From Petunia secreta (Eukaryota > Streptophyta > Magnoliopsida > Solanales > Solanaceae), in assembly GCA_029990175.1 (NCBI GenBank), contig JARKIP010000005.1:52317001-52381000 (forward strand): 64,000 nt of DNA, read 5' to 3'. A program made the translations under genes and the position numbers. Positions 34,541 through 45,982 of the stretch are shown piece by piece; within the stretch, counting starts at the first letter, position 1, and every line of letters starts with the position of its first letter. The notes below the pieces were generated by a model, which saw only the letters and a list, made by a program, of their open reading frames with translations, ran no database searches and had not been told where the DNA came from.

Positions 34541-36271
34541 TCAATAAAATCTGCCCCAGTTTGGGTTTGTCTTGATTTGTCCTCTGCGTTGAAAGCTTTT
34601 GGCCCTCCCGACTTTGAAAGTTCGAGAGCTCTTCTTTGTTGTTTGGCTCTTTGGGATCCCAATGGTCCCTTTTTCAGCCTCATCAACTGATATCAAGTGT
34701 ATGCCATACTCATCATCTACCAAAGGGTTATTATCAGCAGGTGTATTCCCAATGAGTTGAATCGAACCTTCTCGGATTAGAGTTTCAACTGCATTTTTTA
34801 GACTGTGGCAATTTTCAGTGTCATGTCCTGCAGCCCCTGAATGATAGGTACAATGTTTGGTTCCATCGAACCATTTCGGAAGAGGATTAGGGGTTGCATC
34901 AGCAATAGGGTGAATCACTCCAGCTGCCCTTAGCCTTTCATAAAGCTGACTGTAAGGTTCCGCTAAAGGCGTGTAGGTTTTATATGTCTTCTTGATAGGA
35001 TTAGTGCGTGGCTTTGGTACGGCCAGGCGATTTTGAAAAGTGCGGACTTGGGGATTGGTAATTTCTGATTGGTGGCCAAATGATTGCTGGTAGTAAACGG
35101 GTTGATCATTGTAGCCTGAATGTTGATTTCTTTGGTGAGTAGGCTGGGATAATGAGTTCTTGGTAGTAATAATGCCAACTTCCTTCTCTTTTTCCTCTAA
35201 ATTTCCCAAACCAGTCTGGATGGCTTGCGCAGTTGCTTTCGCTGTAGCAAAACTTACAATTCTCCCCGTCTTAATCCCTTCTTCAACCATTTCTCCCATT
35301 ATAAGAAGTTCAGAATAGGGTTTACCCATCATAGGGAGCAAGTGCATGTAATAAGAATCATTTTGGGCTCGGATGAAGTACTTCACCATGTCTTTCTCAG
35401 TCATTGGTGGTTGCACCCTTCCAGCCTGTTCTCGCCATCTCAGTGCATATTCCTTAAATGTTTCTATTGGTTTCTTCTTCAGATTGGACAAGGTTATAAG
35501 GTCAGGAGCTACCTCGACATTGTACTCAAACTGCTTTGTAAAATCATTGGCTATGTCATCAAACTCACTCCACTTGCTTATATCCTGTCTTGAAAACCAT
35601 TCAGCAGCAATACCTTCCAGACTATGACTGAAGAAGGCCATCAGAAGTTCCTCTTTACCTCCCGCAACCCTCATTCGGTTGATATATTTGGTCAAATGAA
35701 TAAATGGGTCACTATGACCATCATACATATCAAATTTTGGCACCTTAAACCCGGGAGGAAGAGTAACGTCAGGGTATAGATAAAGATTGCGGTAGGAGAT
35801 GCTTTGACGTCCTCTAGACACTTGCAAATCCTTGATGGATTGCTGCATGATTTTCATCGTTTGGATTATCTCCTCTTGCTCAACCGTCTTTCCCTGCTTT
35901 TCTACAGTTATGGGCACTTCAATGGGTGCTTTGGATTGTAGAGTACGAGGAGTATCTTTGGCAGGTAAATATTGATAGTGAGGCAAGTTGTTCTGGTTAA
36001 TGAATGCATTTGGAATGTTGTTAACTGGCGCAAGCATATGAATGACACTGGAATTTAAAGACGTGTTCGGATTGGCAGTTTCAACATTGGGATTCAGAGT
36101 TGATAGCACGGCTGGCACGTTTTGGTGGCTCGACCCTTTCATTCTGTCTAGTTCAGCTTGCATACACTCAATCTGCTTAGCCATTCTAGCAATTTGTTCA
36201 TCAGGAACAACAACTGCTTGCTCATTAGAAGATGCAGGGATACTAGTCTGATCATTAGTCAAATCAGTCAT
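34541..36271 (-). CDS. gag: Intact Gag of the non-autonomous element
   Basis: 576 codons without a stop or frameshift; the first ATG is at 36271 (the frame is open four codons further upstream, starting GTG). In order: a short coiled coil (about residues 25-46, IARMAKQIECMQAELDRMKG), a polar linker, the retrotransposon gag domain (about 165-340, LPPGFKVPKFDMYDGHSDPF, EWFSRQDISKW, YALRWREQAGRV), a glutamine-rich linker, a TPLAEPYSQLYERL segment, and a C-H-H-C zinc motif (CTYHSGAAGHDTENC: C474, H477, H483, C488) for nucleic-acid binding. The basic tail ends in NPNWGRFY. It should build virus-like particles in the cytoplasm. No protease follows. The decayed outer gag has the same domain order, so both belong to Tat-type gag. 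Intactness in a recent copy argues the protein is still used. Confidence 0.92.
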   Translation of the reverse strand: MTDLTNDQTSIPASSNEQAVVVPDEQIARMAKQIECMQAELDRMKGSSHQNVPAVLSTLNPNVETANPNTSLNSSVIHMLAPVNNIPNAFINQNNLPHYQYLPAKDTPRTLQSKAPIEVPITVEKQGKTVEQEEIIQTMKIMQQSIKDLQVSRGRQSISYRNLYLYPDVTLPPGFKVPKFDMYDGHSDPFIHLTKYINRMRVAGGKEELLMAFFSHSLEGIAAEWFSRQDISKWSEFDDIANDFTKQFEYNVEVAPDLITLSNLKKKPIETFKEYALRWREQAGRVQPPMTEKDMVKYFIRAQNDSYYMHLLPMMGKPYSELLIMGEMVEEGIKTGRIVSFATAKATAQAIQTGLGNLEEKEKEVGIITTKNSLSQPTHQRNQHSGYNDQPVYYQQSFGHQSEITNPQVRTFQNRLAVPKPRTNPIKKTYKTYTPLAEPYSQLYERLRAAGVIHPIADATPNPLPKWFDGTKHCTYHSGAAGHDTENCHSLKNAVETLIREGSIQLIGNTPADNNPLVDDEYGIHLISVDEAEKGTIGIPKSQTTKKSSRTFKVGRAKSFQRRGQIKTNPNWGRFY

Positions 36272-37914
36272 TTTTTGCTTCACTTTGGATTAGACGCTTC
36301 ACCAACTCGGGAGTCAACACGAATCAAACTCTCTCTTTTTGGGGAATAATCAAAACAAAAGGAAAAAATCAAAAGGTAACTATGTTAGTTTCCAGATCAT
36401 TGGCATAATTGCACACAATCACGTAGCGCGCGTCACATAGCGCTTTGCATTTAAAACAAGTTTGACATGTGGCAATCACAATTAGTTGAGCGTAAATGAA
36501 AATGCGGGCGCGTCCTACCCTGTAATGTGCCTCTTTGTGCTAGAGGTAAACCTAATCGCGCAAACAAGTGGTAACGAAAAATAGTTCATGCCAGTTCTGA
36601 GCAATTCAGGTTTAGAGTAAGCAACAATAACAATAATTGATAACAATCATCTCTCCGCCTTGACACTGCAATTTTGTTATCCCAACTACCTTCCAAAGTT
36701 GGTATCAACTCTAAATTCCAACACAGCTCATGCTCTTCACAACATTTGCACAAAATTCTAAACCTGAAACAACCCCATACCCTTTTTGTAAACATCCACA
36801 CTCCTCCAAACACAACTCCCAATTATTTACAACATCCAGGGGTGAAATTTCCGACGCCTTCACAATACCAGACTGCAAATCATAAAAGGTTCCAATTGAC
36901 CTTTTTAAACATTAAACCTCGCTGGTCCTTGGCTTTGGACAAGCCTCTCAGCTTCCTAGGTTTTGCAAGGCTCACAAACCTTGTTCATAAGGCTCCTCAC
37001 TGGTCCTCGGCTTTAATCAAGCCTCTCAGTTTCCTAGGTAGCCAAGACCGCACTGGTCTTCAAGGAGGGACCCCACTGGTCATTCAAAGACACAGGGGCT
37101 TCGCTCTCCTAGTATGCGACAAGCATACTTCAATTTTTATAAAGTTGCAGCTGGATAATCAACATAGGCCTGCACACACGCAAAGCCATTCACGAGAGGG
37201 ACCCCACTGATCTTTTAAAGACACCAGGGGCTTCGCCTCTTAGATCTCACTACACCAGGCCATCTCCAAAACATAAATCAACCAAATCTGCCGAACTTTC
37301 CCCCGGACTGCAATTTTGTCTATGATCTCAATTCTGCTAAATTCTTCCATTTTCTAACCTAAAAGACAACATAGGAGACAAAATTCCAAATCTGATTTTG
37401 CTCAAAACATGGTTAGGACTGAGGATTCGTCATCACACAGCACATAATATGCATTGTCGTTGGGTTTCAAGAACCTGCTGACGTAAGGGCGGTTTCTTAA
37501 CTATGGAGGCGGCACCAAGGACTGGGTCCAGAATAAGGTGTAGATGCATGCATGCTCCTAAAAGCTCCGTCTAAGAGTGGGTTAACGGTTGAGGCTAACA
37601 GGTGAGTGGCAGGCGGATTCGTGGTCGAATAACTCCCACGACAATCCGCCGGTACACCAACTCGTCAAAGGGTTCTTTAGTGGAAGAAAGTGCGGGTGCG
37701 TATGCACACACCTCGCGGATATTTGAGTGAGAATGCAAGAGGTTCCCAGGAGTGGGGGAAATATGAACGGAATGCCAGTTTATATATGTGCACAAATAAG
37801 GGTGTAGTGACATGCTTTTCGTGGCACATAAACAAACAGATACAATAAAGCAAAATAAATTAAGCATGCTAGTTGCAAATAATTGGAAACCTTTATGGTC
37901 AAAACCTTTATTAG
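36272..37914 (-). other. Leader of the gag-only element, with repeats
   Basis: 1.6 kb between primer site and gag. It contains a diverged tandem duplication: blocks near 36917-36962 and 36996-37040 share GCCTCTCAG-TTCCTAGG with TGGTCCT-GGCTTT. Two further blocks share GAGGGACCCCACTG and CAGGGGCTTCGC (about 37064-37106 and 37195-37238). Open frames here run mostly antisense or cross the primer site (37595-37948) and have no recognised product. Confidence 0.7.
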
Positions 37915-37932
37915 TCCCCAGCGGAGTCGCCA
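37915..37932 (-). promoter_or_regulatory. Primer binding site of the gag-only element
   Basis: On the minus strand it reads TGGCGACTCCGCTGGGGA, three bases after the LTR, identical in sequence and spacing to the primer site of the outer element (10320-10337). Confidence 0.88.
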
Positions 37933-37935
37933 TGC

Positions 37936-40900
37936 TGTTGAACCCCAAAAATTACCCCGAAAAGGATAAGTTCCGGAATATCGACAGGATGGACTAACTC
38001 TTTTGGAGTTTTGGAGTCGCCACCCAATTTAAGGAAAAACAGGGAACCAGATAAACAAATGCGTGCAAAACTCCATTTTTTATAAAAAGACGGTCTTTCG
38101 TTCAGAGATTCTAAAGGTAAGAGGTTTTGCTAATTTCGAAAGAAGGTTTTTAAGGCACTTTCGAAATTCCGTTAAAAACGGTTAATCCGACAGGTTTCCA
38201 AAATATTTGCAAGTGCTATTTATACGCTTTTTCTAAAAATAATTAATTGAACTATTAATTAATTCAACTAATTAAATTTAGTAAGTTTTCAAAAGATTTT
38301 TACAATTTTATTTAAAAGCTTTAATTATTTTCAAAATAAAATAAATAAATAAAGCGCATTTTCTTTTGAAAAAGAACGATTTAATCGTCCTAATTTCTTT
38401 GCCAACTCGTATGTGATAGCGCATAAATGGCACTTGCTCAATTTCAACTTTAAAACCCGAGTTTCTCACCATAAGATGGAACTTTAGGTTTCAAGTCGCT
38501 TTTGCAAAGTTGTTTCGGGACATTTAGAAGTTAATTAAAACTTCTTTAGAAATTTTGACTTTTTAAAGAAACTACCTCGTATCAATAAGATAGAAATAAT
38601 TTCTTATAGTCATTAATTAATCGTAATTTTGATAATTCATTAAATTTGCATGCATTTGCATAATTGGCCACTATTTTGCAATAAATTAAATAGCAACTCC
38701 AAAATAAAGGAAATGAACATAAAGTATACAAATAACTCAATTAATGAAATATTCTTTTTCATAAATACATAATTATTCTACAACATTTACATAAATATCC
38801 TAAAATAGGCAAAAGAGGACGAGTTAAAAGATAGAACCCGGGATGGCTAGAAGTTGAAGACGCCATGCAAAAGATGGTTGGATGACTGGTCTTATAATTC
38901 TTGTTTCAGGAACCACCAGTGAACAAAGTATAAAATTGGACCAAAGGCTGACTTGGGCTTGAGAAATGCAGCAGTGAAGTCAAAATTAGACTTGGATGTA
39001 ATAGAGTTCAAACTTGAACTCATCCAGACGTAGTATGTCATGCAAAGTAGAACACAGAGATAGAGATTAGCAACTACCTAGGTAAAGGATGAATAATTAA
39101 ACAAGTACAATAGTAAAAATAACAAATAAATAAAATAAAGAAAAATATTTAATGAGTAGTTCCAGAGACAACAGCAAGGGTACCAATTCAAACTTGAGGC
39201 AATTATTAAATGAAACTAACAATATGCATTCTCAAATCATAAAGGGCCTGAACTTTATCATTAGGGTCTCAATTATTCAAGTTGACACGAATTTCTTATA
39301 GTATCAGAATACTACTCTATTGACATCTGAACCAAACTAAATGGCTCAAGACATTTTGCTTTATACAAGAAAACCTTTTCTTTTCATTGCTTAGATTTAA
39401 CGAAATTAATACGAACTGAACCAAACACCTGGCACACTTCTTACTTATAACCATCTTCTATTTGACACCAAGAACCAATTATGATTCCACAAGAACAAGG
39501 AGCAAATAACTATCAAGTTCAATTTAATGAATAAATCAGTTTACAGAAATGTGTTGCATAGCTAATACACCCAAATTAAACCATCCCTAAAGCTTCTAGA
39601 TTTGATAAAAAGCCAAGTTCAAACCTTTAAAGAGGAAGAATATAGTCAAGATCTCACACTAAACTAACGCTACTCACATGAAACAAATGAAGACATCCCA
39701 TGAAGTGTTAAAGATGGTAGCAACATTTTCAATTTGTTTAAAAGAAAGTTTGGAGCAGGAGATGACATGTTTGAAAGATGCGATTGCAAAAGCAAGAGGT
39801 ATCTCTGGTTAGTTTTATCACTGACTTCCACTCCCACATATAGTCACCCATATTCTTATACAGTAAATAGGCATAATAAGTGTACATATAATATGTAGAA
39901 AACAAAAGGGGTACATTATATCCACATACCATGAAATTATTATAATCAGTATGATATGGAACCTAGTTACTCTTAAAGGTACTGCATATTCAAGATACCA
40001 CATACACTTTCTTTATCATTTTATAGCAGAACTTTGGCAGTGAAACACACCTTATTTTATCTTACGTATTTCTTGGACAGAAAACTGAACAGAACAGGAA
40101 ATACGAACCAAAGGAACACCTATGATTAGTAGAATGCTTTGGAGAGAAGAGCAGCATGCTAATCAACCAGAATAGCTATGGAAACTAACAACAATATAAG
40201 CCACTACTTAGCAGATCCTAGAGCTAACCCCGTTAGTCCTTGCACTCCTATTACCTCCTAAGCTTCTCTACAACCAGAGAACTTCTCACAGGACCTCAAA
40301 AAGAGACTCCTGAACCAACTCTAAATACCACCAGAACTAAATCTACTAAACTTCACCTGAAGCAACCTGGACATACACATTACTTAACAGACCACTCCCT
40401 CAACCTTTATACTCCTCACACTACCTTCAGACCATCCAAGACAACACCAGATCTCGACCAATACAACAACATACCATACCAGACCCTGCTACTTACTTCA
40501 AAACAATCAGAACTGCCTCCCTGAAACTCATGCTAACACAGAACCAACCTATGCACACCCTGAACCCAGACACTAGCACACACATCCTGAACAAACTCCC
40601 AGACTACACTAGCACACACATCCTGAACAAACTCCCAGACCCCCTAAACTCCATCTGGACCATCTCTTAACAACAACACCCCTCTAATCAACCTGCAAGC
40701 TAATAGAACCTGAACAACTTTTCAAACTACCTGCAGCTCAACAAATTCACTCTCTGAACCAATAACAAACCCCTGCTACACCCTTAAAAACCCACTACCC
40801 TAAGCAGCCTGAAACAAGCTCAAACCAAACACCAAGAAAACAAGGAAATAGAGCACCCCCCATTTTAAGCATTTTACTGACTCTGCATATACACGCGACA

Positions 40901-42047
40901 GAGCCTGAATACCACCACTATAAACAGCCACCACATCCTCCAAACCAACTCTAAACAGCTCCTAGACTCCTTTGGAAATCCCTGCCTCATACACTCCAAT
41001 ACTATAGAACTCATTTTGTAAAAATTGCACTCATGTTTTAATAAGAGAAACTTTATTTAGGTTTTAAGAGAAATCGTTCCGCTAGTCGCATACTAACAGT
41101 GCACACTAGTGAGAGTTACTTTTCTAATGGAAAGAAAATAACCTCATACAGGCTGGCTAATCCAGTGAAATAGGAAAGACATATCATAGAATTCTCATTT
41201 TTTCTTACGGCTAAACAGTAATAAAAACATTATTAAACATTGCATATTACATGTCGATCATAAGCAGTAAAAAAAAAACAAACAAAATGCAAGAGGATGA
41301 GAGTATTACCTGTTTCGACGCAGCAAGCTGGGGCGAAGGTCTGAAGAATGTGCACTCAAACTGAAGCGACTCGAGCAAGGTTGACGACTCGAACGATAAA
41401 GCGACAAACAAATCCCAGATTAACCGAAACAGGCTCTGAGTTTTTGTAAACTGAAAACTTAAAATTTAGGCATGTCGTGTATATTCTGTTTTTCCCTTGT
41501 ATTTTCCCCTTCACTGCCGCTGCTCCCATGAACTCTGGACCCCTTAAACGGCTGCTCAACAGCCTCTTATATGGAAACCATTAGGGCTCCAATTCCTTTC
41601 CCCTGGACCAAAATGACCCTAACGGGTATATTAGGATAAGAGTGTGGTACGAATTTTGACAAGCTGGAGAGGGGACCCTCGATTTTTGGACTGATTTGCT
41701 TAGTTTTTTGGGGGGGAAAAATCAAAGTGAGGATCGGGTCATGGGTTCACGGGTCCAAGGGAAATGGGTTGAGGGGTGTTCTGAAAAAAAAGGAAATGAT
41801 ACGTGTTGTGTATTGTATATATGGAGTTGCAAAGATAGGCTATATTTTAACTTAGGAATGATTTTAGCCTCTGTTGGTCAATTGCCTAGTAAGTGTAGAA
41901 ATTTCACAAGTAGGCTTAATTAGGACTGTGCACTGCGAATTTGATCTTTCTTTTAAAATTAAGCAATTATTTCTAATATTTCAAAATTGATTTTAATTTT
42001 TAAAATAATTAAGCTTTAATTTTTTGGGACAAAATTGGGTGTCAACA
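37936..42047 (-). repeat. 5' LTR of the gag-only element (4112 bp)
   Basis: Partner of the LTR at 27051-31161, longer by one A. It drives transcription leftward on the minus strand. A TATA box lies at 41567-41571. TG...CA ends are intact. Confidence 0.95.
41567..41571 (-). promoter_or_regulatory. TATA box in LTR of the gag-only element
   Basis: Read on the minus strand: CCATATAAGAGGCTG, a good plant TATA context, about 480 bp into the LTR. The identical site in the 3' LTR is at 30681-30685. GC-richer DNA with an in-LTR ATG follows downstream. The actual start site is not shown by sequence alone. Confidence 0.5.
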
Positions 42048-42052
42048 CGTTT

Positions 42053-42981
42053 CATAATTGCATGAGTGTTTGTTTGTTGCTTTTGTTAAAATATTAAATG
42101 ATGTACTTAAAAGTTAAAATTATTTGGGCCATATGACTCACTCTGGACATTAGTACATTGAAATGGAATAGGTTTAACAGAATGTTGCATGCAAATTTAA
42201 TTCCGAACGTCAAGCTTGTGAAATTTGGACCAAACATGAAATGTACAAAGTAAATTGACACCATCAAAAGAAAAAAATCGTATCTTGTTAATTTGCGTCA
42301 GAAATGTTAAAAGCTAAGCTTGGCAAATCTTAGGTGATTGCTTAACGCAAAAGTTAAGTCCAAAAAGTTATTAAAATTAAAAAAAATAAGTTACCAAGGC
42401 AAGACAATATAAATCACGCGATAAGGCACAAATGATAAGTGTGATTTGTGGTCCGCTTATTACGCGAGAAAAAATAAAAATAAGCCAATCCGAAATTAAT
42501 TATTTTTTGAAGTTAATTAATTTTTTTAAAAGATAGACCAGTCCTTTGCGAGGTTGGAAATGCGCAATACATTTTATTCATTTATTTTGAATCAAAGTGT
42601 AAACAGTCCTCTGCGAGGTTGGAAAAGAATGATACGCTTGTAATTTTCCTAATCAAAGTATAAATTCAAATCAACGGTAAAATAATACAACCATATTTAA
42701 TGAATTAAAAAATACGACAATAAAGCAATTGTGCTTTGCACAGGACTCGAGGGTGCCTAATACTTTCCCGAGAGTCAACTGAGAACCTTATCCGAATCTC
42801 TAACGCAGGCCATTAGACAAGTCAGAGGTGTTCCAAAGTACCTTTGGGTGACTTGGCACACCTTAAACTTGTCAAGTGGCAACTCTGAGTTTCTCTAAAT
42901 AATTTTGTACCTTTTTGAACACCAGTCACGAGCTTTTAAATAATAAATACTCGTAATTAATTAATTTTTTAGGGCGTGACA
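42053..42981 (+). repeat. 3' LTR of the Ogre element, second part
   Basis: Resumes the outer LTR after the nested element and its CGTTT duplication (42048-42052). It matches 9354-10316 of the 5' LTR and ends GGGCGTGACA at 42981, followed by CCACT, the outer target duplication. Confidence 0.93.
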
Positions 42982-42986
42982 CCACT
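42982..42986. repeat. Target-site duplication CCACT (right)
   Basis: Exact repeat of 6584-6588, closing the outer element. Confidence 0.9.
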
Positions 42987-44979
42987 CACCCATGAGCAAA
43001 ACTTTATATTGTGGCGATAAAACTAAGTTGTTCCATTCTTAAGTATTGTTGGTTATGTCCAACTATCTTATTGTATTTTAATACTATAGAGGCACTGTGA
43101 CTATCTTGTGCATTTTTTTAGTAGTATACATTAGACTCTATTAGAACAAAGCAAAGAAGGATGCGAAATGGAGAAGGAAAAGGGACAAGTGATATCCCCA
43201 GTCGAGACCTATTTCGTATGAGTAAGAATTCGGGCCCTTTTTAAGTCTATGTGATTCCAAAATTTAAGTATATCATGGAGGATGCTCCATATCCTAATCA
43301 AATCAGGACTCTGTCCGAACTAGAAGACCGCGTAGAAAAAATCCTTCAAGTCCTTAAGGCCATCACTTCTAGACTTAGCTCCTAGACTGAGCAACTTCAC
43401 CTTACCAACTCCTTCTACAACATCCAAACTAGAAGATCACATGAACAAGATCTTTGTTATCCTTGAGGCAATTCCATGCCTGGAAGTTTCACACTAGCTC
43501 TTTCTGCGGTTACAATGTAGATCCCCCACAACATATGAGATTAAGGCTTTTCATGTGAGAGTTGTTACTTATTAGACATAACTTTCTTATGTTATGCAGC
43601 TAAGGGACCTCATGTGTCTTTGCCAGACATCTTGAAGTTGAAACCCCATAATTCTTGAGGTTTGGGAAACCTTAGTCCTTTCTTGATTAGCTGAAAAATA
43701 TATTGACGACCTTTGGCTGTTTGGAGACTTAACGTGCATAGTAAACTACTTTCATATTAGTTCACACGGTTGAGAGATGGTAAAGTAACTATGAGCTGTG
43801 ATATAGCTCGATCACTTTGTTTGATTTGGTCTAAATTTGTAATATGGACCATTTCGACTATATAAGGGACAAAATGTCGGCATACTAAATCAATTGAAGG
43901 AGGGAGACATGGTGTTCGATAGTCACTTGAGAAGCAAGTCACTTGAGCATTTTAGAAACGTGTTAGCACCGTACTTAGGAAATATATTAGCAAACCGTTG
44001 TATCCCATAGTTGACAAACAAAAGTTATAAATGTCGAGATAGTTGATACCCTGAAGAGGATTGAGGCTTTGAGCGAGAGATATATGCATCTCCAGAACAC
44101 ACAAAGAATGACAAGTCATATAGGATCTTATAGTGACTCTCCTAGTGAGGGCAACAGCTCTTCTAGCTGAGGGTATTTCAAGCGGGGTTGATCACATAAA
44201 CATCTTTTGGGTCAAAGTGAAAATGAATAGATTCAGTAAGTGCAATACATTCTAGCCAATATAATTTGGTTTATGACGAGGGCCAATAGGTGTATATTGA
44301 GCATACAAGGGGGTTATCTTTCTTATGCTGCTAGAGAGGACATAAAAGAGTTTTGCCTTAGGTTATATCAGAATTTTGACAAAGGTTAGTCTTGCCTACA
44401 ACTACTACTTTAGCTACAGCATCCCTTGCACGAGGCATCACTACTAAAATCGGTGTGGTGCAGGCATAAGTAAGCATAGTATGATTGCAATCCATTACTA
44501 CACAATTTCCAGATGAGTTGCTCTAATATATTGGTTAACCTATGTATTATCGCAATATTCTCCATATGCTTATGCACTTAATAAGTTTTACATTTTCTTA
44601 TACGTCCACCTATTAGCTACAAACTTAGTGAAATGAGTTGGAAAACTAAGATAATCTCACACAATTCCTCACCTTAGGAATATTTAGTGGTTGACAGTTA
44701 TTGGTGTATGCATGGTTACAGTTTAGGGAAGGGTACCTTGGTGGAATTAAATCTTATTGCTATTACTGACTTTTGATGTGATTATAAGGATGGATTAATC
44801 GGCTTCGAATTATTATACAATCTATTACCATGCTAAGGTCATCCGAGTTGATCATAGCAATGACATTAGAGATGTTTAGATATGCCTATGGGCAACATAT
44901 TTCAAGGCTAAATGAATGATAAGAAATAGTTGCTTTTTATACCTTGCAAGAGTTTGAGACATTAATGTTGATCATTGAG
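42987..44979. other. Decayed DNA, possibly chromovirus gag
   Basis: About 2 kb with stops in all frames. Fragments such as a TTTTLATASLARG-like stretch (about 44400) and its place upstream of the protease/RT remains suggest gag of the same decayed chromovirus. No domain is certain and no LTR boundary was found. Confidence 0.35.
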
Positions 44980-45605
44980 CCATGCCAATGGGATAAGTTC
45001 CTAAATTTATTTGGTAAGATTTACTAGGATTACCACCCATATCAAGAGAGACATTTGCATTGACTTGCTATCGAGTACATGACCTATGTCAATTTTTCTT
45101 GCGTTGAAGGAGCTGAAATAAGGAGCTTCTAAACCTCCTTGATTAGGAGATTATAAGATTGAGCATATCACCTTAGGGTGCTCCAATCTTATTAACAAAG
45201 AACAATGAGTCAATGCAGATATGTATTAGCCACTGTTAGTTGACAAGTTCAAGATCAAGAACACACATCCATCACCTCATATGAATGACATATTTGATCA
45301 CTTTCAGGGTTTGACATACACCTCTAAGATAGAATTGAGGTTTCAGATATCACTAGTTATAAATTTTAAAGGATGATACCTCTATGACAACCTTTAGGAA
45401 TCGAACGAGCATTATGTGTCCTTGGTGATGTTTTTTGGATTGGATCACCCACTACTTTCATGCAACTATTGAATAGAGTCTCTGGCCATTCCTTGACGCC
45501 TATATGATAGTCTTTATTGACAATGAATTGGTGCACTCGCGTATCTAATGGGAGCACGTGGAGCACTTAGCAACTGTACGTCAAATGTTGTACTTCACAA
45601 AAGGT
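44980..45605 (+). pseudogene. Decayed Ty3 chromovirus, protease-RT part
   Basis: Stepping between frames recovers the usual Ty3 RT order. A DLPGLPP-like protease/RT linker lies near 45020. An SP-GAPIL block lies near 45170. Next come KNNESMQICI (matching the KDGSMRMCIDY block) near 45195, HTSKIELRF near 45310, and an EHYEF-VM-FGLTNAPTTFMQL block near 45400-45470. Last is a VIVFIDDILVYSR-like catalytic block near 45500-45560. Every stretch is broken by stops or frameshifts, so it is long dead. The rest of this RT resumes near 55956, beyond the Copia insertion and an unidentified segment. Confidence 0.7.
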
Positions 45606-45909
45606 AGAAAAAAAAAAAAGAACCAAATCCTGAGACTAGGGCGATATGCCCACTCTCTAGAAAAAAGAAGATGTGGCTAATGTCCCTCTCCTTCTCTACA
45701 ATCGTACCTGTCGGAAATAGTGAATTTGACTTCTTCTTTGATAGAGCTTCAAGCAAGAAGGAGGAAGGCCCTCTTTTCGCCAATGGATCACTTAGTCAGA
45801 ATAAGCGGGCTTAGGTTGATGCGGAATAAGCCATTTTTCCCCTGTTCGTATGTTAGTTAGAGAGGTTGGCGAACTACTACGATCTATAGATTTCCCATCT
45901 AAACCTGAC
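45606..45909. other. Unidentified insert in the chromovirus, left part
   Basis: The chromovirus reading stops near 45600 and resumes near 55956. With the Copia element removed, about 300 bp here plus about 345 bp at 55617-55955 form one foreign segment. It is less AT-rich than its surroundings. The minus-strand frame 45595-45783 has no recognised product. Organelle-derived DNA is one possibility that I cannot confirm. Confidence 0.4.
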
Positions 45910-45955
45910 TGTTAGCTTGGATAAGGTTGGAGTTTTGACTGATGACTGAGGAACA

Positions 45956-45982
45956 GATTCAAAGGACCTGTTCCTTTGAATC
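45956..45982. other. Perfect 11-bp inverted repeat in the LTR
   Basis: GATTCAAAGGA, five-base centre CCTGT, TCCTTTGAATC. It is conserved without change in the 3' LTR at 54854-54880 although bases just outside have changed. The centre is a member of the element's dispersed GGAAC/GGACC motif, here with extended arms. It could be a protein-binding palindrome in U3 or an RNA stem. Confidence 0.85.

Larger units (their letters stand above)
27051..42047 (-). mobile_element. Young gag-only (non-autonomous) Tat-lineage LTR element
   Basis: A 14,997-bp element inserted in the outer 3' LTR, with perfect CGTTT target duplications (27046-27050 and 42048-42052). On the minus strand the order is 5' LTR (42047-37936), primer site (37932-37915), leader, intact gag (36271-34541), repeat-filled 3' region, polypurine tract (31174-31162) and 3' LTR (31161-27051). 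The internal part is only 6.8 kb and no protease, RT, RNase H or integrase sequence is present in it. This matches the description of plant TR-GAG elements: terminal repeats plus gag, needing enzymes from a partner. The LTR copies look almost identical, so insertion was recent. Confidence 0.9.
6589..42981 (+). mobile_element. Ogre/Tat-lineage Ty3 retrotransposon, split by a nested element
   Basis: A full-length but decayed LTR retrotransposon. The order is 5' LTR 6589-10316, primer site 10320-10337, leader, ORF1, gag, protease, G-patch, RT, RNase H, archaeal-type RNase H, integrase, repeat-rich 3' region, polypurine tract 24200-24209, then a 3' LTR in two pieces (24210-27050 and 42053-42981) around a younger insertion. 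Without the insert it would be about 21 kb. The ORF before gag, the G-patch, the second RNase H, the Arg-type primer site and the size are the known marks of the Ogre group of Tat elements. Coding regions carry at least ten in-frame stops and several frameshifts, so this copy cannot make its own enzymes. Perfect CCACT target duplications flank it. Confidence 0.93.

Noticed and set aside
37595..37948. 117-codon minus-strand frame starting in the LTR and crossing the primer site
   Set aside because: It begins only 12 bases before the LTR end and spans the primer site and leader; no domain or codon signal. Probably chance, though a leader uORF cannot be excluded.
45595..45783. Organelle gene fragment in the unidentified segment
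   Set aside because: The composition hints at organelle DNA, but I recognise no organelle gene, so it is left as unidentified.
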